Origin: Isotricha intestinalis
Lineage: Eukaryota > Ciliophora > Litostomatea > Vestibuliferida > Isotrichidae
NCBI GenBank assembly: GCA_023807065.1
Contig: JAJJLU010004095.1
Location: forward strand, 1 to 18,857
Direction: 5' to 3'
Length of the DNA: 18,857 bases
Part shown: piece by piece, positions 1-8,700 of the stretch
How the letters are laid out: every line of letters begins with the position of its first letter
How positions within the stretch are numbered: position 1 is the stretch's first letter
The notes under the pieces: generated by a model
Database searches by the model: none
What the model was told of the DNA's origin: nothing
What the model saw: the letters and a program-made list of their open reading frames with translations, nothing else
Position numbers and translations under genes: made by a program

Positions 1-497
1 TTTAATTTAGCCCATTTATTAAATGCTTGTGCAATACGATTTTTTGAATTTGAAATTTTATTGATTAAATTAATTGCATTTTCTTTTATTTTTACCTCCT
101 TATTTACTACTGAATCTTTTCCTTTTTTTTCTTTTTCTTTTTGTATATCTTTCCCTTTCACTAATTTATATTTTGTTTTTTTTATTTTTTTTTCTTTACT
201 CACAACAATTCTTTCTATTGTATTTTGCATATATCTCCACTTTCTAAATGCATTCATCATTTTTGATTTTTTTAATATTATTTTGATTTTTTTTCTTGAC
301 TTCTCAATTTGTGATCTTAATTTAGTTTTTGTTCTCCATTTCAGGAATGCACGTTTATTGATTTTTTTTTCATAATAATTTATCAAAGACAATATATTTT
401 TCTCTTTATCACCTAAAGATTTTGTATCAAATTGTGTGTTATCATCAAAGTTATTTGATGATTTGTTATTATCTTTTGATATATCTTTTTTATTCAT
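1..497 (-). CDS. Sfi1-like (centrin-binding repeat) protein, partial, paralogue of the 843-3629 gene
   Basis: Reading the minus strand from ATG at 497-495 gives an open frame of 165 codons with no stop to the window edge, so the C-terminus is missing. After an Asn/Asp-rich N-terminus of about 35 residues come helical segments of the form F-x2-W-K/R: AFLKWR (W54), AFRKWR (W87) and AFNKWA (W162). W54 and W87 are 33 residues apart, the known period of Sfi1 centrin-binding repeats (consensus A-x7-LL-x3-F/L-x2-W-K/R). Residues about 36-116 align without gaps to residues 35-115 of the divergent neighbour, including the shared block VSKEKKI, so the two are paralogues. A role in a centrin-based fibre or basal body is inferred from the repeats only. 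The start follows in-frame with no upstream coding sign. Confidence 0.8.
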   Translation of the reverse strand, partial: MNKKDISKDNNKSSNNFDDNTQFDTKSLGDKEKNILSLINYYEKKINKRAFLKWRTKTKLRSQIEKSRKKIKIILKKSKMMNAFRKWRYMQNTIERIVVSKEKKIKKTKYKLVKGKDIQKEKEKKGKDSVVNKEVKIKENAINLINKISNSKNRIAQAFNKWAKL

Positions 498-842
498 TAT
501 TGTATAAATGAATTTTTTAATCATTTTTATATCATAATTGGAGAATATAATATTTTTGTAGTTAGGATTTTTAATTAATATATTAATTTTATATAAAGTT
601 TTATTCCTAAAAATTAAAAGATTTAAAAACATAAAAATGAAAAGAAAAGCAAAATTTTTTTTATCAAAAAAAGAAATGCAGAAATTTTTTAAAAATTTTT
701 AATACTTTGAATTATTTTATTATGAAATTTAAAAATTATCTTTATTTACTTCCTTTGATAAAAAATATATTTAATTAATTTGTTGTAAAATAATTAATTA
801 TTATTATAAATATAAAACTCATAAGATTGAATTAATTGATCA
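498..842. promoter_or_regulatory. Divergent intergenic spacer between the two Sfi1-like genes
   Basis: This spacer of 345 bases separates two diverging paralogous start codons and must hold both promoters if both genes are expressed. It is almost pure A+T with runs such as TTAATTAATTATT. No canonical box can be assigned with confidence. A TTCATTT-like sequence lies about 14 bases before the minus-strand ATG, but such words are common in this composition. The promoter role is inferred from layout only. Confidence 0.4.
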
Positions 843-3629
843 ATGAATAAAATAAACCTTTCCATTATAAATAAAAAAACTTTAAAGAGGAAAGGTGAAA
901 TGGAAAGAGGAATATTGTCTGAAGATTTGCTTATAAAAAGGATATCCTATTTGAAGATGTATTTCCAAAAACAAATGAAAAAAAGAACAATTTCAAAATG
1001 GAGAACTAAAAATCAATTGATGAATAAAATTGAACTGTCAAAAAAGAAATTAAGAGTAATAATGAATAAATCAAAAATATTGAATGCCTTTATAAAATGG
1101 AGAATTGTAAAGAATAGTGTAGAAAGAATAATGGTGAGTAAGGAAAAAAAAATAAGAAAAACTAAATTTAAATTGGTAAAAAAAGAAATCAAGAAAATAA
1201 AAATAAACGATTTTAAAAAGTTAATCTGTAAAATAAGAATCTCAAAAAATCTACTTCGACAATATTTTAACAAATGGAAAAAATTTAATGATTTTGATGA
1301 AGGAACTGTTTCTGATGAATCAGGCAAAAAATCTAAGAGAATAACCAAAAAAGTAAAATACACAAAAAATATTACAAATATAAAAATAGCAGAAGTAAAA
1401 AGTAATCTAAATGTAACTCTTTCAATAGACACTGAAAAATTGAAAGCAGAAGAGGAAAAAAATAGAAGAAAAAAAGTTATTTCTTTAATTATAAGAAGAA
1501 TAAATAATTATAAAAGTCATAAAGATTATTTAACTGAATATTATAATAAATGGGTTAAAAATACATTAACAAAAGATAAAATTGAAAGAAGAAATAAAAA
1601 ATTAAAAAAGAAAGTCATGAAAATTTCTTTTCATAAAGCGCCTGAAATAAAAAAATTAAATAAAATTGAAGACGAAGAAGTATATACTCCAATAAACAAT
1701 GTTATTGTTGAAGATAGTAGGATAACTTTATCTGTCAAACAAATACCTTCTATACCAAGATTAAATAGTTTTATTTTAGAAGGAATAAAACCAATCAAAA
1801 TTGAAAAAAATGGTAAAAGTAGATCAAAAGAGATCATAGTTCCTGGTGTATTACCAGAGAAAAGAGAACCTATTCCTTATGTTCCAGAAACCACAAGGAA
1901 AATAGAAATTAAGGCAGTTAGACCAGATGATGAATTAATAATAGTTCAAGATGATGAAAGTAAAGAAAAAAAAGATGATAACAATGATAAAAAAATAAAA
2001 GTTAAGTTTGATGAAGAAAAAGGAAAAGAGGATAGAAATAAAGATAGAAAGAAAATTGAAAATAAAACGACAAAAGAAAAAAAAGATGAAAAAAATAAAT
2101 CTAAAATAAAAGCAATTATTTTAATAATTAAAATAGTAACTCCAAAAGCTTTACTTAGGGAATTTTTAGATAAATTGAAAAAAGTAAATGATTCTGATGA
2201 AGATATCATAATTGATGAAACAGGTACAAAATCTAAGAGAATAACAAAAAGAATTAAATATACTAAAAATATTACAAAAGTAGAGTTAAAAAGTAATAAA
2301 ACTATGGATAAAGATAAACACAAAGAAGAAGAAGACAAAAGAAAAAAGAAAATTAGTTCTTTAATTTCAAAAAGGATAAATCATTATAAGAGTAATAAGG
2401 ATTATTTAAAAGAATATTATGATAAATGGGCTAAAAATACATTAACAAAAGAAGAAATTGAAAAGAAAAATAAAAAATTAAAAAAGAAAGTAATGAAAAT
2501 ATCTATAAATAAAGAACCTGATACAAAAAAATTAAATAAAATTGAAAATGAAGAAGTATATGCTCCAATAAACAATGATCTATTTGAAGATAATCAAATT
2601 GTTATATCTATGAAACAAACACCTTCAATCCCAACACTGAATAATTTTATTTTAGAAGGGTTAAAACCCACAAAAATTGAAAAAAGTGAACCAAATGAAA
2701 TAGAAGTATCAGATGGTATACCAGATAAAAAAGAACCAATACCCTATATTCCAGAAATGTCAAAAGAATTTAAAATTAATAATAATTTGATTGAAACTCC
2801 AAGTATCTTATCAATTCCTAAAAAACCAATAATTGGTAAGGAAAAATTAAATAAAGTAGAAACAAATGAATTATTAGAGAAATATCTAGAAGAATCATCA
2901 ATATTGAAAAAAGAAGGAAAATCAGAAGTAATTCCATCATTTTCAGATAAAAAATTAGGAAAATTAATATCACCAGAACCTATTACATGTGAAAAATCTC
3001 AACCTAAAGAAATTATATTTGAAGAAAATATAGAAGAATCTAATATAAATTCAATAGCTGCTTTACCTGAAATTAGAGATATAAAATTTTCCTCTATTTA
3101 TCCTGAATTCCTTATTTCTATTCTTTCTCCTTCCAAACCTATTCTTCATTTCATTCATAAAGAAACTCTTCTTAATTCTTCCATTTCTTATATTATATTA
3201 CAACAATTATCTTCTCTTCCTCATTCTATTTTTTCTTCTTTACAACCTCTTTCTTATTTACAATTTTTAAAACATCATAATAAAATTCTGTCTTCTTTTA
3301 AAATTCTTGAAATTTATGGTAAATTTAATTCTAATTATCGAATAATACGTAAATATTTTAATATTTGGAAAAATTCTGGTGTATTTATTAAGTCTCCTTT
3401 AGTGAGATTACATTTCATTACTCAAAAAGGACATTGTATTAATTGTAATTGTTTAAGAAAAAATCATTGTCCTGGATGTTATTGTTCAAATTATGTGACT
3501 TGTTTAGATTGTAATTGTCAAAAAATTGAAATTTCTCTCAAAAAACTAATTTATAATTATTGGTTTTTGAAACATTCAAATCCAAAGCTCTATTATTTTA
3601 AAAGTTGGTATAAAAAAATAAAAAATTAA
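843..3629 (+). CDS. Large Sfi1-like Trp-repeat protein with internal duplication and Cys-rich C-terminus
   Basis: Intact 928-codon gene ending in TAA. Sfi1-like helices with a Trp appear at W53 (TISKWR), W86 (AFIKWR), W145 (YFNKWK), W237 (YYNKWV), W529 (YYDKWA), W842 (YFNIWK), W907 and W922 (YFKSWY). W53 to W86 is 33 residues, the period known for Sfi1. Residues 137-350 and 437-639 are two copies of one module: helix plus KSKRITK, YTKNIT, KWxKNTLTK, PSIPxLN, ILEG and EPIPY. A Lys/Glu-rich linker separates them. From about residue 740 the composition changes from Lys-rich to Leu/Ser/Pro/Ile-rich. Residues 865-892 form a Cys block. Likely a cytoskeletal, centrin-binding scaffold, inferred from the repeats. 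It could instead be a different coiled-coil protein whose Trp motifs converge. It diverges from its paralogue at 1-497. Confidence 0.85.
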   Translation: MNKINLSIINKKTLKRKGEMERGILSEDLLIKRISYLKMYFQKQMKKRTISKWRTKNQLMNKIELSKKKLRVIMNKSKILNAFIKWRIVKNSVERIMVSKEKKIRKTKFKLVKKEIKKIKINDFKKLICKIRISKNLLRQYFNKWKKFNDFDEGTVSDESGKKSKRITKKVKYTKNITNIKIAEVKSNLNVTLSIDTEKLKAEEEKNRRKKVISLIIRRINNYKSHKDYLTEYYNKWVKNTLTKDKIERRNKKLKKKVMKISFHKAPEIKKLNKIEDEEVYTPINNVIVEDSRITLSVKQIPSIPRLNSFILEGIKPIKIEKNGKSRSKEIIVPGVLPEKREPIPYVPETTRKIEIKAVRPDDELIIVQDDESKEKKDDNNDKKIKVKFDEEKGKEDRNKDRKKIENKTTKEKKDEKNKSKIKAIILIIKIVTPKALLREFLDKLKKVNDSDEDIIIDETGTKSKRITKRIKYTKNITKVELKSNKTMDKDKHKEEEDKRKKKISSLISKRINHYKSNKDYLKEYYDKWAKNTLTKEEIEKKNKKLKKKVMKISINKEPDTKKLNKIENEEVYAPINNDLFEDNQIVISMKQTPSIPTLNNFILEGLKPTKIEKSEPNEIEVSDGIPDKKEPIPYIPEMSKEFKINNNLIETPSILSIPKKPIIGKEKLNKVETNELLEKYLEESSILKKEGKSEVIPSFSDKKLGKLISPEPITCEKSQPKEIIFEENIEESNINSIAALPEIRDIKFSSIYPEFLISILSPSKPILHFIHKETLLNSSISYIILQQLSSLPHSIFSSLQPLSYLQFLKHHNKILSSFKILEIYGKFNSNYRIIRKYFNIWKNSGVFIKSPLVRLHFITQKGHCINCNCLRKNHCPGCYCSNYVTCLDCNCQKIEISLKKLIYNYWFLKHSNPKLYYFKSWYKKIKN
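1251..1892 (+). repeat. Intragenic tandem module, copy A (residues 137-350)
   Basis: First copy of a coding repeat of about 0.6 kb. It starts at LLRQYFNKW and ends near REPIPYVPE. It shares with copy B, in the same order, KSKRITK, YTKNIT, a charged region, the YY-D/N-KW helix, KKLKKKVMKIS, KKLNKIE, PSIP and ILEG. Amino-acid identity is clearly above half by eye. Confidence 0.9.
2151..2759 (+). repeat. Intragenic tandem module, copy B (residues 437-639)
   Basis: Second copy of the module, starting LLREFLDKL and ending EPIPYIPE. It is slightly shorter than copy A. The Trp of its first helix is replaced by Leu (L445 against W145), while the second helix keeps its Trp (W529 against W237). About 86 Lys/Asp/Glu-rich residues separate the copies. 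Confidence 0.9.
3435..3518 (+). other. Triple C-x2-C-x-C cysteine block, residues 865-892 of the 928-aa protein
   Basis: Nine Cys fall in 28 residues as CINCNC, then five residues, CPGCYC, then five residues, CLDCNC. The period is exactly 11 residues. Cys is otherwise almost absent from this protein, so the block is probably a metal-binding element, most simply zinc. It lies between the Trp helices at W842 and W907. It does not match the Tesmin/TSO1 CXC spacing that I know. Confidence 0.75.
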
Positions 3630-3927
3630 TTGATTATATAATTTTGTTATTTTTTATAATTTTTAAAATTTAAATTCACTGATAATTTGACATTTTATTT
3701 ATTTTTACAAGTTCAAAAATATAATTTATTATGATTTCAACTCCTAAAGATTGATTATGATTTTTTATTTTATTATTATTAAACTCTTATAATTTATATA
3801 TTAATTATTATTAGTAAAGGATATAATTATATTTTTATAATAAAAGTTTTATATATAAAATAAATATATCTAAAAATATAATTAAATAAAAGATATAAAG
3901 TCATTGTATTATTATAAGAACATGTTA
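3630..3927. other. Intergenic A+T-rich sequence, no gene seen
   Basis: This is the convergent gap between the end of the 928-codon gene and the decayed minus-strand gene. It is nearly all A and T with stops in all frames. I see no structured element or RNA gene. Confidence 0.6.
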
Positions 3928-4690
3928 TTATTCATCCATTAAATAGACTGATACAAAAATACTATTTATATATTCTTTGATTGATTTAATCTTCTTTCTT
4001 TTAATTAAGATAAATGATATATTATACCTATAGGAATAATTAGAATTTGAAAATTTTTTAGAAAAAAATTTTATTTAATATTTTGAAGTTAGTTTAAAAT
4101 ATTTATTATCATTTTTATATATTTTTCATAAATTTTATTTGATTCAAATTGTTTTTCAAAATTCATTTAATTTTTTGATGATGTATAATATTTTCATTTT
4201 TTTTATGTTCATAAATATATAAATATTTTAATAAACTTCATTTTTTATTATTCTTATAACTTATTAATTACTTTATAATATTTTAAATTATCTAAATTTT
4301 TCTTTTTTTCTTCTATTATTTTAATTAAATTTTGATAAACCCCTTAATTTATGATATTGATGTTGAGAGTTATAAATTTTTGCTCTTTTAATTCAACATT
4401 AAACAAATAAATTTGAATCAATTTTACATGAAATTCATACTCTTATGTTTATCTCTGATTAAATGAAAAATTTTCTCATTTGGAACAATAAAAAAATCTC
4501 TTTTTATTTCTTTTTCATTATATCCAAACAATTTACATTTTTTTTAAATATTATATTTATTATATATATTCATATATTCTTTAAATGTTTTTTGATGTTT
4601 ATTTTGATATTCTGATTCAATCATTATATAACCTTCATTATAATATAGTTTAGTTAAAAATAGATTTTTTTATAAGAATAATTTTTATTT
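3928..4690 (-). pseudogene. Relic of the charged C-terminal tail of the giant gene
   Basis: Although apparently intergenic, the minus strand holds coding-like stretches. From about 4,680 it reads a segment containing IESEYQNKHQKTFKEYMN. After one TAA it continues as KLFGYNEKEIKRDFFIVPNE up to about 4,430. Past shifts and stops there is NLIKIIEEKKKNLDNLKYY near 4,310 and a last open piece ending VSVYLMDE and TAA at 3930-3928. Composition is Lys/Asn/Glu-rich and hydrophilic, as expected for a cytoplasmic tail. It may instead be a separate small gene. Confidence 0.5.
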
Positions 4691-4887
4691 AATTTTAATA
4701 AAATATTAAAAGGAATTAAAGTTTTTAATATTGATATTCTTGATTTTTAAAAAAAAAATATATAAAACACAATTTCTTATATTAAAAAATTTATTAATTT
4801 TTTATTATTAGTTAATTATATAAAATAATAACTATCATATATTTGAAAAAAATAAAATTTTCAATTACTATTTATTGAATAATATAT

Positions 4888-5480
4888 TTAAAAAAGATAA
4901 TATTTTTCAATTGATTTGAAGAATGTTGTTCCTTTATAATACATTAGACACATCATTAATATAAAAATAGGAGAAATAATTACCCAAGCAAGTATAATGC
5001 ATATTAAGCCTGTTATTAACCAAATTTTTTGAGTGTTCCTATATAAATTACAAAATATTAATGAATAAAAAAAGAAGGGTAACAAATTAAAAGAATAAAT
5101 AAACTACTAAAAATTTTCTGATTTTTATTTCTAGAATTCTTTTGATCTCAAGATAAACAATTAATTTTGATATTATTACAACAATAATTGAGTAAAATAG
5201 TGAAAATAAAATAACAATTCCGTTTTTCATTGCAAAAATGAAATCTTTATTTTTATTTTCTATTCTTTTTTTGATGTAAGAATATACATAAAATAATGAA
5301 TTAAAACCAAAACAACTTATAATTGGGGAAATAAAGAATAAATATTTCATTAAATTCAGATTTCTATGAGTCATGAAAATTGGATAAATTCTAGTATTAT
5401 CTTAAAAATATTATAAAATATTTTAATATTATTATTATTATTTTGAACAGTAGAAGATATAGTATATATAACTATATTTG
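4888..5480 (-). pseudogene. Multi-helix membrane segment of the giant gene
   Basis: Two abutting frames, 5374-5087 and 5085-4888, encode strongly hydrophobic helices separated by short Lys/Arg-rich loops (for example KKRIENKNK). They include YLFFISPIISCFGFNSLF, GIVILFSLFYSIIVVIISKL and WLITGLICIILAWVIISPIF, with a shorter helix between. The frames join by a one-base shift near 5,088. Upstream, a frame with ETNIVIYTISSTVQ followed by five Asn (about 5,480-5,420) leads into them. At least four membrane passes are visible. ATG 5374-5372 could also start a separate four-helix protein, so linkage to the ectodomain is inference. Confidence 0.5.
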
Positions 5481-5759
5481 TTTCTCTTTCTTTTACTTCT
5501 TTTTTTTCAGTTTCAATTTCTGATTTAGTTCTGAAATTTGAATTTTAGTTTCTTTTATATTTTACAAGAACTTGTAACATATGAAGATATTTCTCAATTA
5601 AGGATATCAACTAAATTATTAATTATTAGAATATTAATATCATATTGTATAAGTAAGTTAGAGTCATTTATTCATATGTTTCTCTTATTTTATAAATATA
5701 AATACTACTTCAATCCACACAGGATTGATTTCTTTATTTTCTAACATTATTTCATTTTT

Positions 5760-8700
5760 ATAATAAATATTTGAAGTTGATTCAGAAGATGAAATTAATA
5801 AATATGCATCACCGTCATCATTATGTGTAATCAATGAATACCTTAATATTAATTTTTTTTCTAATTCTATAATGTTAACTTTAAATTTAAAAAAATCTGA
5901 AAGTGTATAAATATAAAATATATTGTCCCCTAAAGATAAATCTATTTTTGATGTTGAAATTATTGGAATTTTTGAATCTTTTTTATAAATTTTATATGAT
6001 AAATAATTTCCATCTTCATAAATTACTTGTGATATTGTTTTAGAATAATGTTTTGATGTAAAAATAAAAGTAATTTTTTGTATTTTTTTTGAATTTTTAA
6101 TTAAAGTTATTTTTTAATCAAGTAATGAAATTGAATGATAAAAGTATATATTATATCCATTTAAGATAATATTCCCGTCTTTTAATATTGTTTTAATAAA
6201 ATATTCTGAATTTAAATTAGTCTCTTTGGAATAAAATATAAAATAACATTTGATTCAATTTCAAATTCTTCAAATGAAATTGAATCTTTAAAAAATATTA
6301 TTTTTTGAGGTTAATTATCATCATTAAGTTATGAGAATATTTCAATTGAATTTCTGTTAAACTTTCTAAATTTTCAATGTTTAAAGAAAAAAAAGTAACT
6401 CTTAGTAAAGCAAAATTTTCTTTAACCTCTATATATTGTATTTCTATATAATTGTCACATTCACTAAAATATGAAAGTTTATATAAATCAAAAGGAATTG
6501 AAGACAAATCAAATTGAACACATTACTTACTTTTTATTATTCAAACTACATTTTTCAGTATAAATTTTACGTGAAAAATTTTCTAATAATAAAAATGTAT
6601 TTTTAATTGATGAAATTATTTTTAAAATTTTAATAGTAATACTTTTATTTTCTTTTCCTTCATATAATATCCCTTCAATATTTTCTATATAATTTGCTTC
6701 AAAAATTCTTATTTTACATTAAAAATTAATTGTTTTTCTTCCAAATTTTCTTGTGAATATATATTGTGCTCCCCTTTGGATAATAAAGAAGAATTAATAT
6801 TTATTAATTTTCCGTTTTTAATCAATTTCATATTAAATAAATTATTATCAAATTAACATTGACTTCCAGATATAAAATAATAATTAAAGAAAAATATATT
6901 TTCGGAATATTTATCATTTTCTAATTCATAAATTTCTTTCCCTCATTTGATATTATTAAAAAATTAATTTTTTTATAAATATTTTAAATATATATATTAT
7001 TATCAAGATAATAGAATGTTCAATTTTCATATTACTAAAAATAATTTTTTGTTTATATAAATAATTTTGATTTGAATTCTTTGTAATTGTAAAATAATAC
7101 ATTTGATTACATTCTAAATTTATTAAATTTTCATTTGATATTTGATATACACTACTTCCCTTATTATATTGATATTCTATTATTTTATTTTCTTCATTTT
7201 CTTTAAATAAATTAAGAGTAAAATCAAAATTATATCCATAATAAGGAATTATATCTAATTTTAATTCTTCTTCAGCTAAATCTTTTAAAATAAATGGATT
7301 AGGTGGAATAAAAATTAATATTTCAAAAATATTTGATACTACTTTTATTTTCATGTCTCATATATAAATATTTATATTATCATCACCTTCAACTGAAAAA
7401 CCAAAAATAAACTCATCTTTTTCTTTTAAAAGAAATTTATAAATATTTTTATCTTTAATAAAAGGATTTTTTATGTTATATAAACCATTTCCTTATCTAA
7501 TATAAATTCCACCAATACTTTTATTATTATAACCATTTACTTTTATTTCAACATATTAATGTGAGTTATCTAAAATAAAATTATTGTAGTTTATTTCAAA
7601 TGAGATATTATTAAATAAGATTGGTAATATAAAATTATAATTATATTACTTTTATCAATTATTTGAATAATATAATTAGTTGTATCTGGAAAAGCAATTA
7701 GTGAAAAAAGATAAGAATATTATAATTCTTCATAATATTTCATATCTATTTTTGTTTCTTGAATATACTTTAATTCACTATCAACAAATTTTTTTTTATA
7801 TATTTCAGAAAGATAAAAAGATTGAGAAGATAATTTATATCATTTCTTCCAGGATTTAATTCTTTTTGATCAATAGAAAAAGAAGTTTGAGAAAAATGGT
7901 GTGTAATAATAATATCATCTGTCAAAAAATTATTAATAAATAGTTTCATTTCCCAAATATATTATTAGGAATAATACAATTTAAAAAATTTTTATTAAAG
8001 ATAAAATGGAGTTCAGTTAAAATATTTTTTGAAGAATTTGTAATTTCAACTTTTGATGGTTTACAACTTATTTGATTTATAATAATATAATTATAATTAA
8101 CATAAAAAATAGAATTTACTTTAATCGATGAAAAAAATATTTTTTCTTCATATAAAAGATTATCTTTCCCCTCTATTCGATTAAAATCATATATTTTAAT
8201 AGAATTTTCTTTTACATAATAATAATTATAATTAAATAATTTGAAATAATTTGTATAGAATGTATAACTTTCCCATTTATATTGCACAATAAAAAGAGTC
8301 AAAAGGAGTTTTAAATCAGATGGATAAATTGGAGAGAAGAAAAGATTTTTAGATAAAGTTAATATATATTGATATTTATCAAAATATTCATTTTCTATTT
8401 TAAACTCGGGGGAAAAAAATTAATGTTTTCACCAACATAAAAGTAATCTGAGGAAACATTGTAATTTTAATTAATATAATTAATATATTGATATTTAATC
8501 AAATATATACCTTGTTTACTAAAATTATAATAAAATCTTGGTTGTTGATTTCTAAAAGGGTCAGTTGCAGTCAATGTATCATTTTCATATATTTTATGTA
8601 TTTCTGCTTTACTATAATATCAAAATAAAAAGGTTTTTATATTTGACTTGAAAGTAAAAAAAATTTTCCATTTATTAGTATATTACAATATTATGTTAAA

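Noticed and set aside
61..375. Plus-strand Phe/Ser-rich frame of 104 codons at the left edge
   Set aside because: It is the antisense shadow of the Lys-rich minus-strand Sfi1-like gene, which shows protein homology to its neighbour.
1013..2338. Several minus-strand frames rich in Phe, Leu, Ile and Ser inside the 928-codon gene
   Set aside because: Their composition is what antisense Lys/Glu/Asn codons give, and the plus strand is one uninterrupted gene with internal repeats.
5538..5744. Plus-strand frame of 68 codons
   Set aside because: The opposite strand has coherent ectodomain-like reading on both sides. This frame begins and ends within it and has no upstream support.
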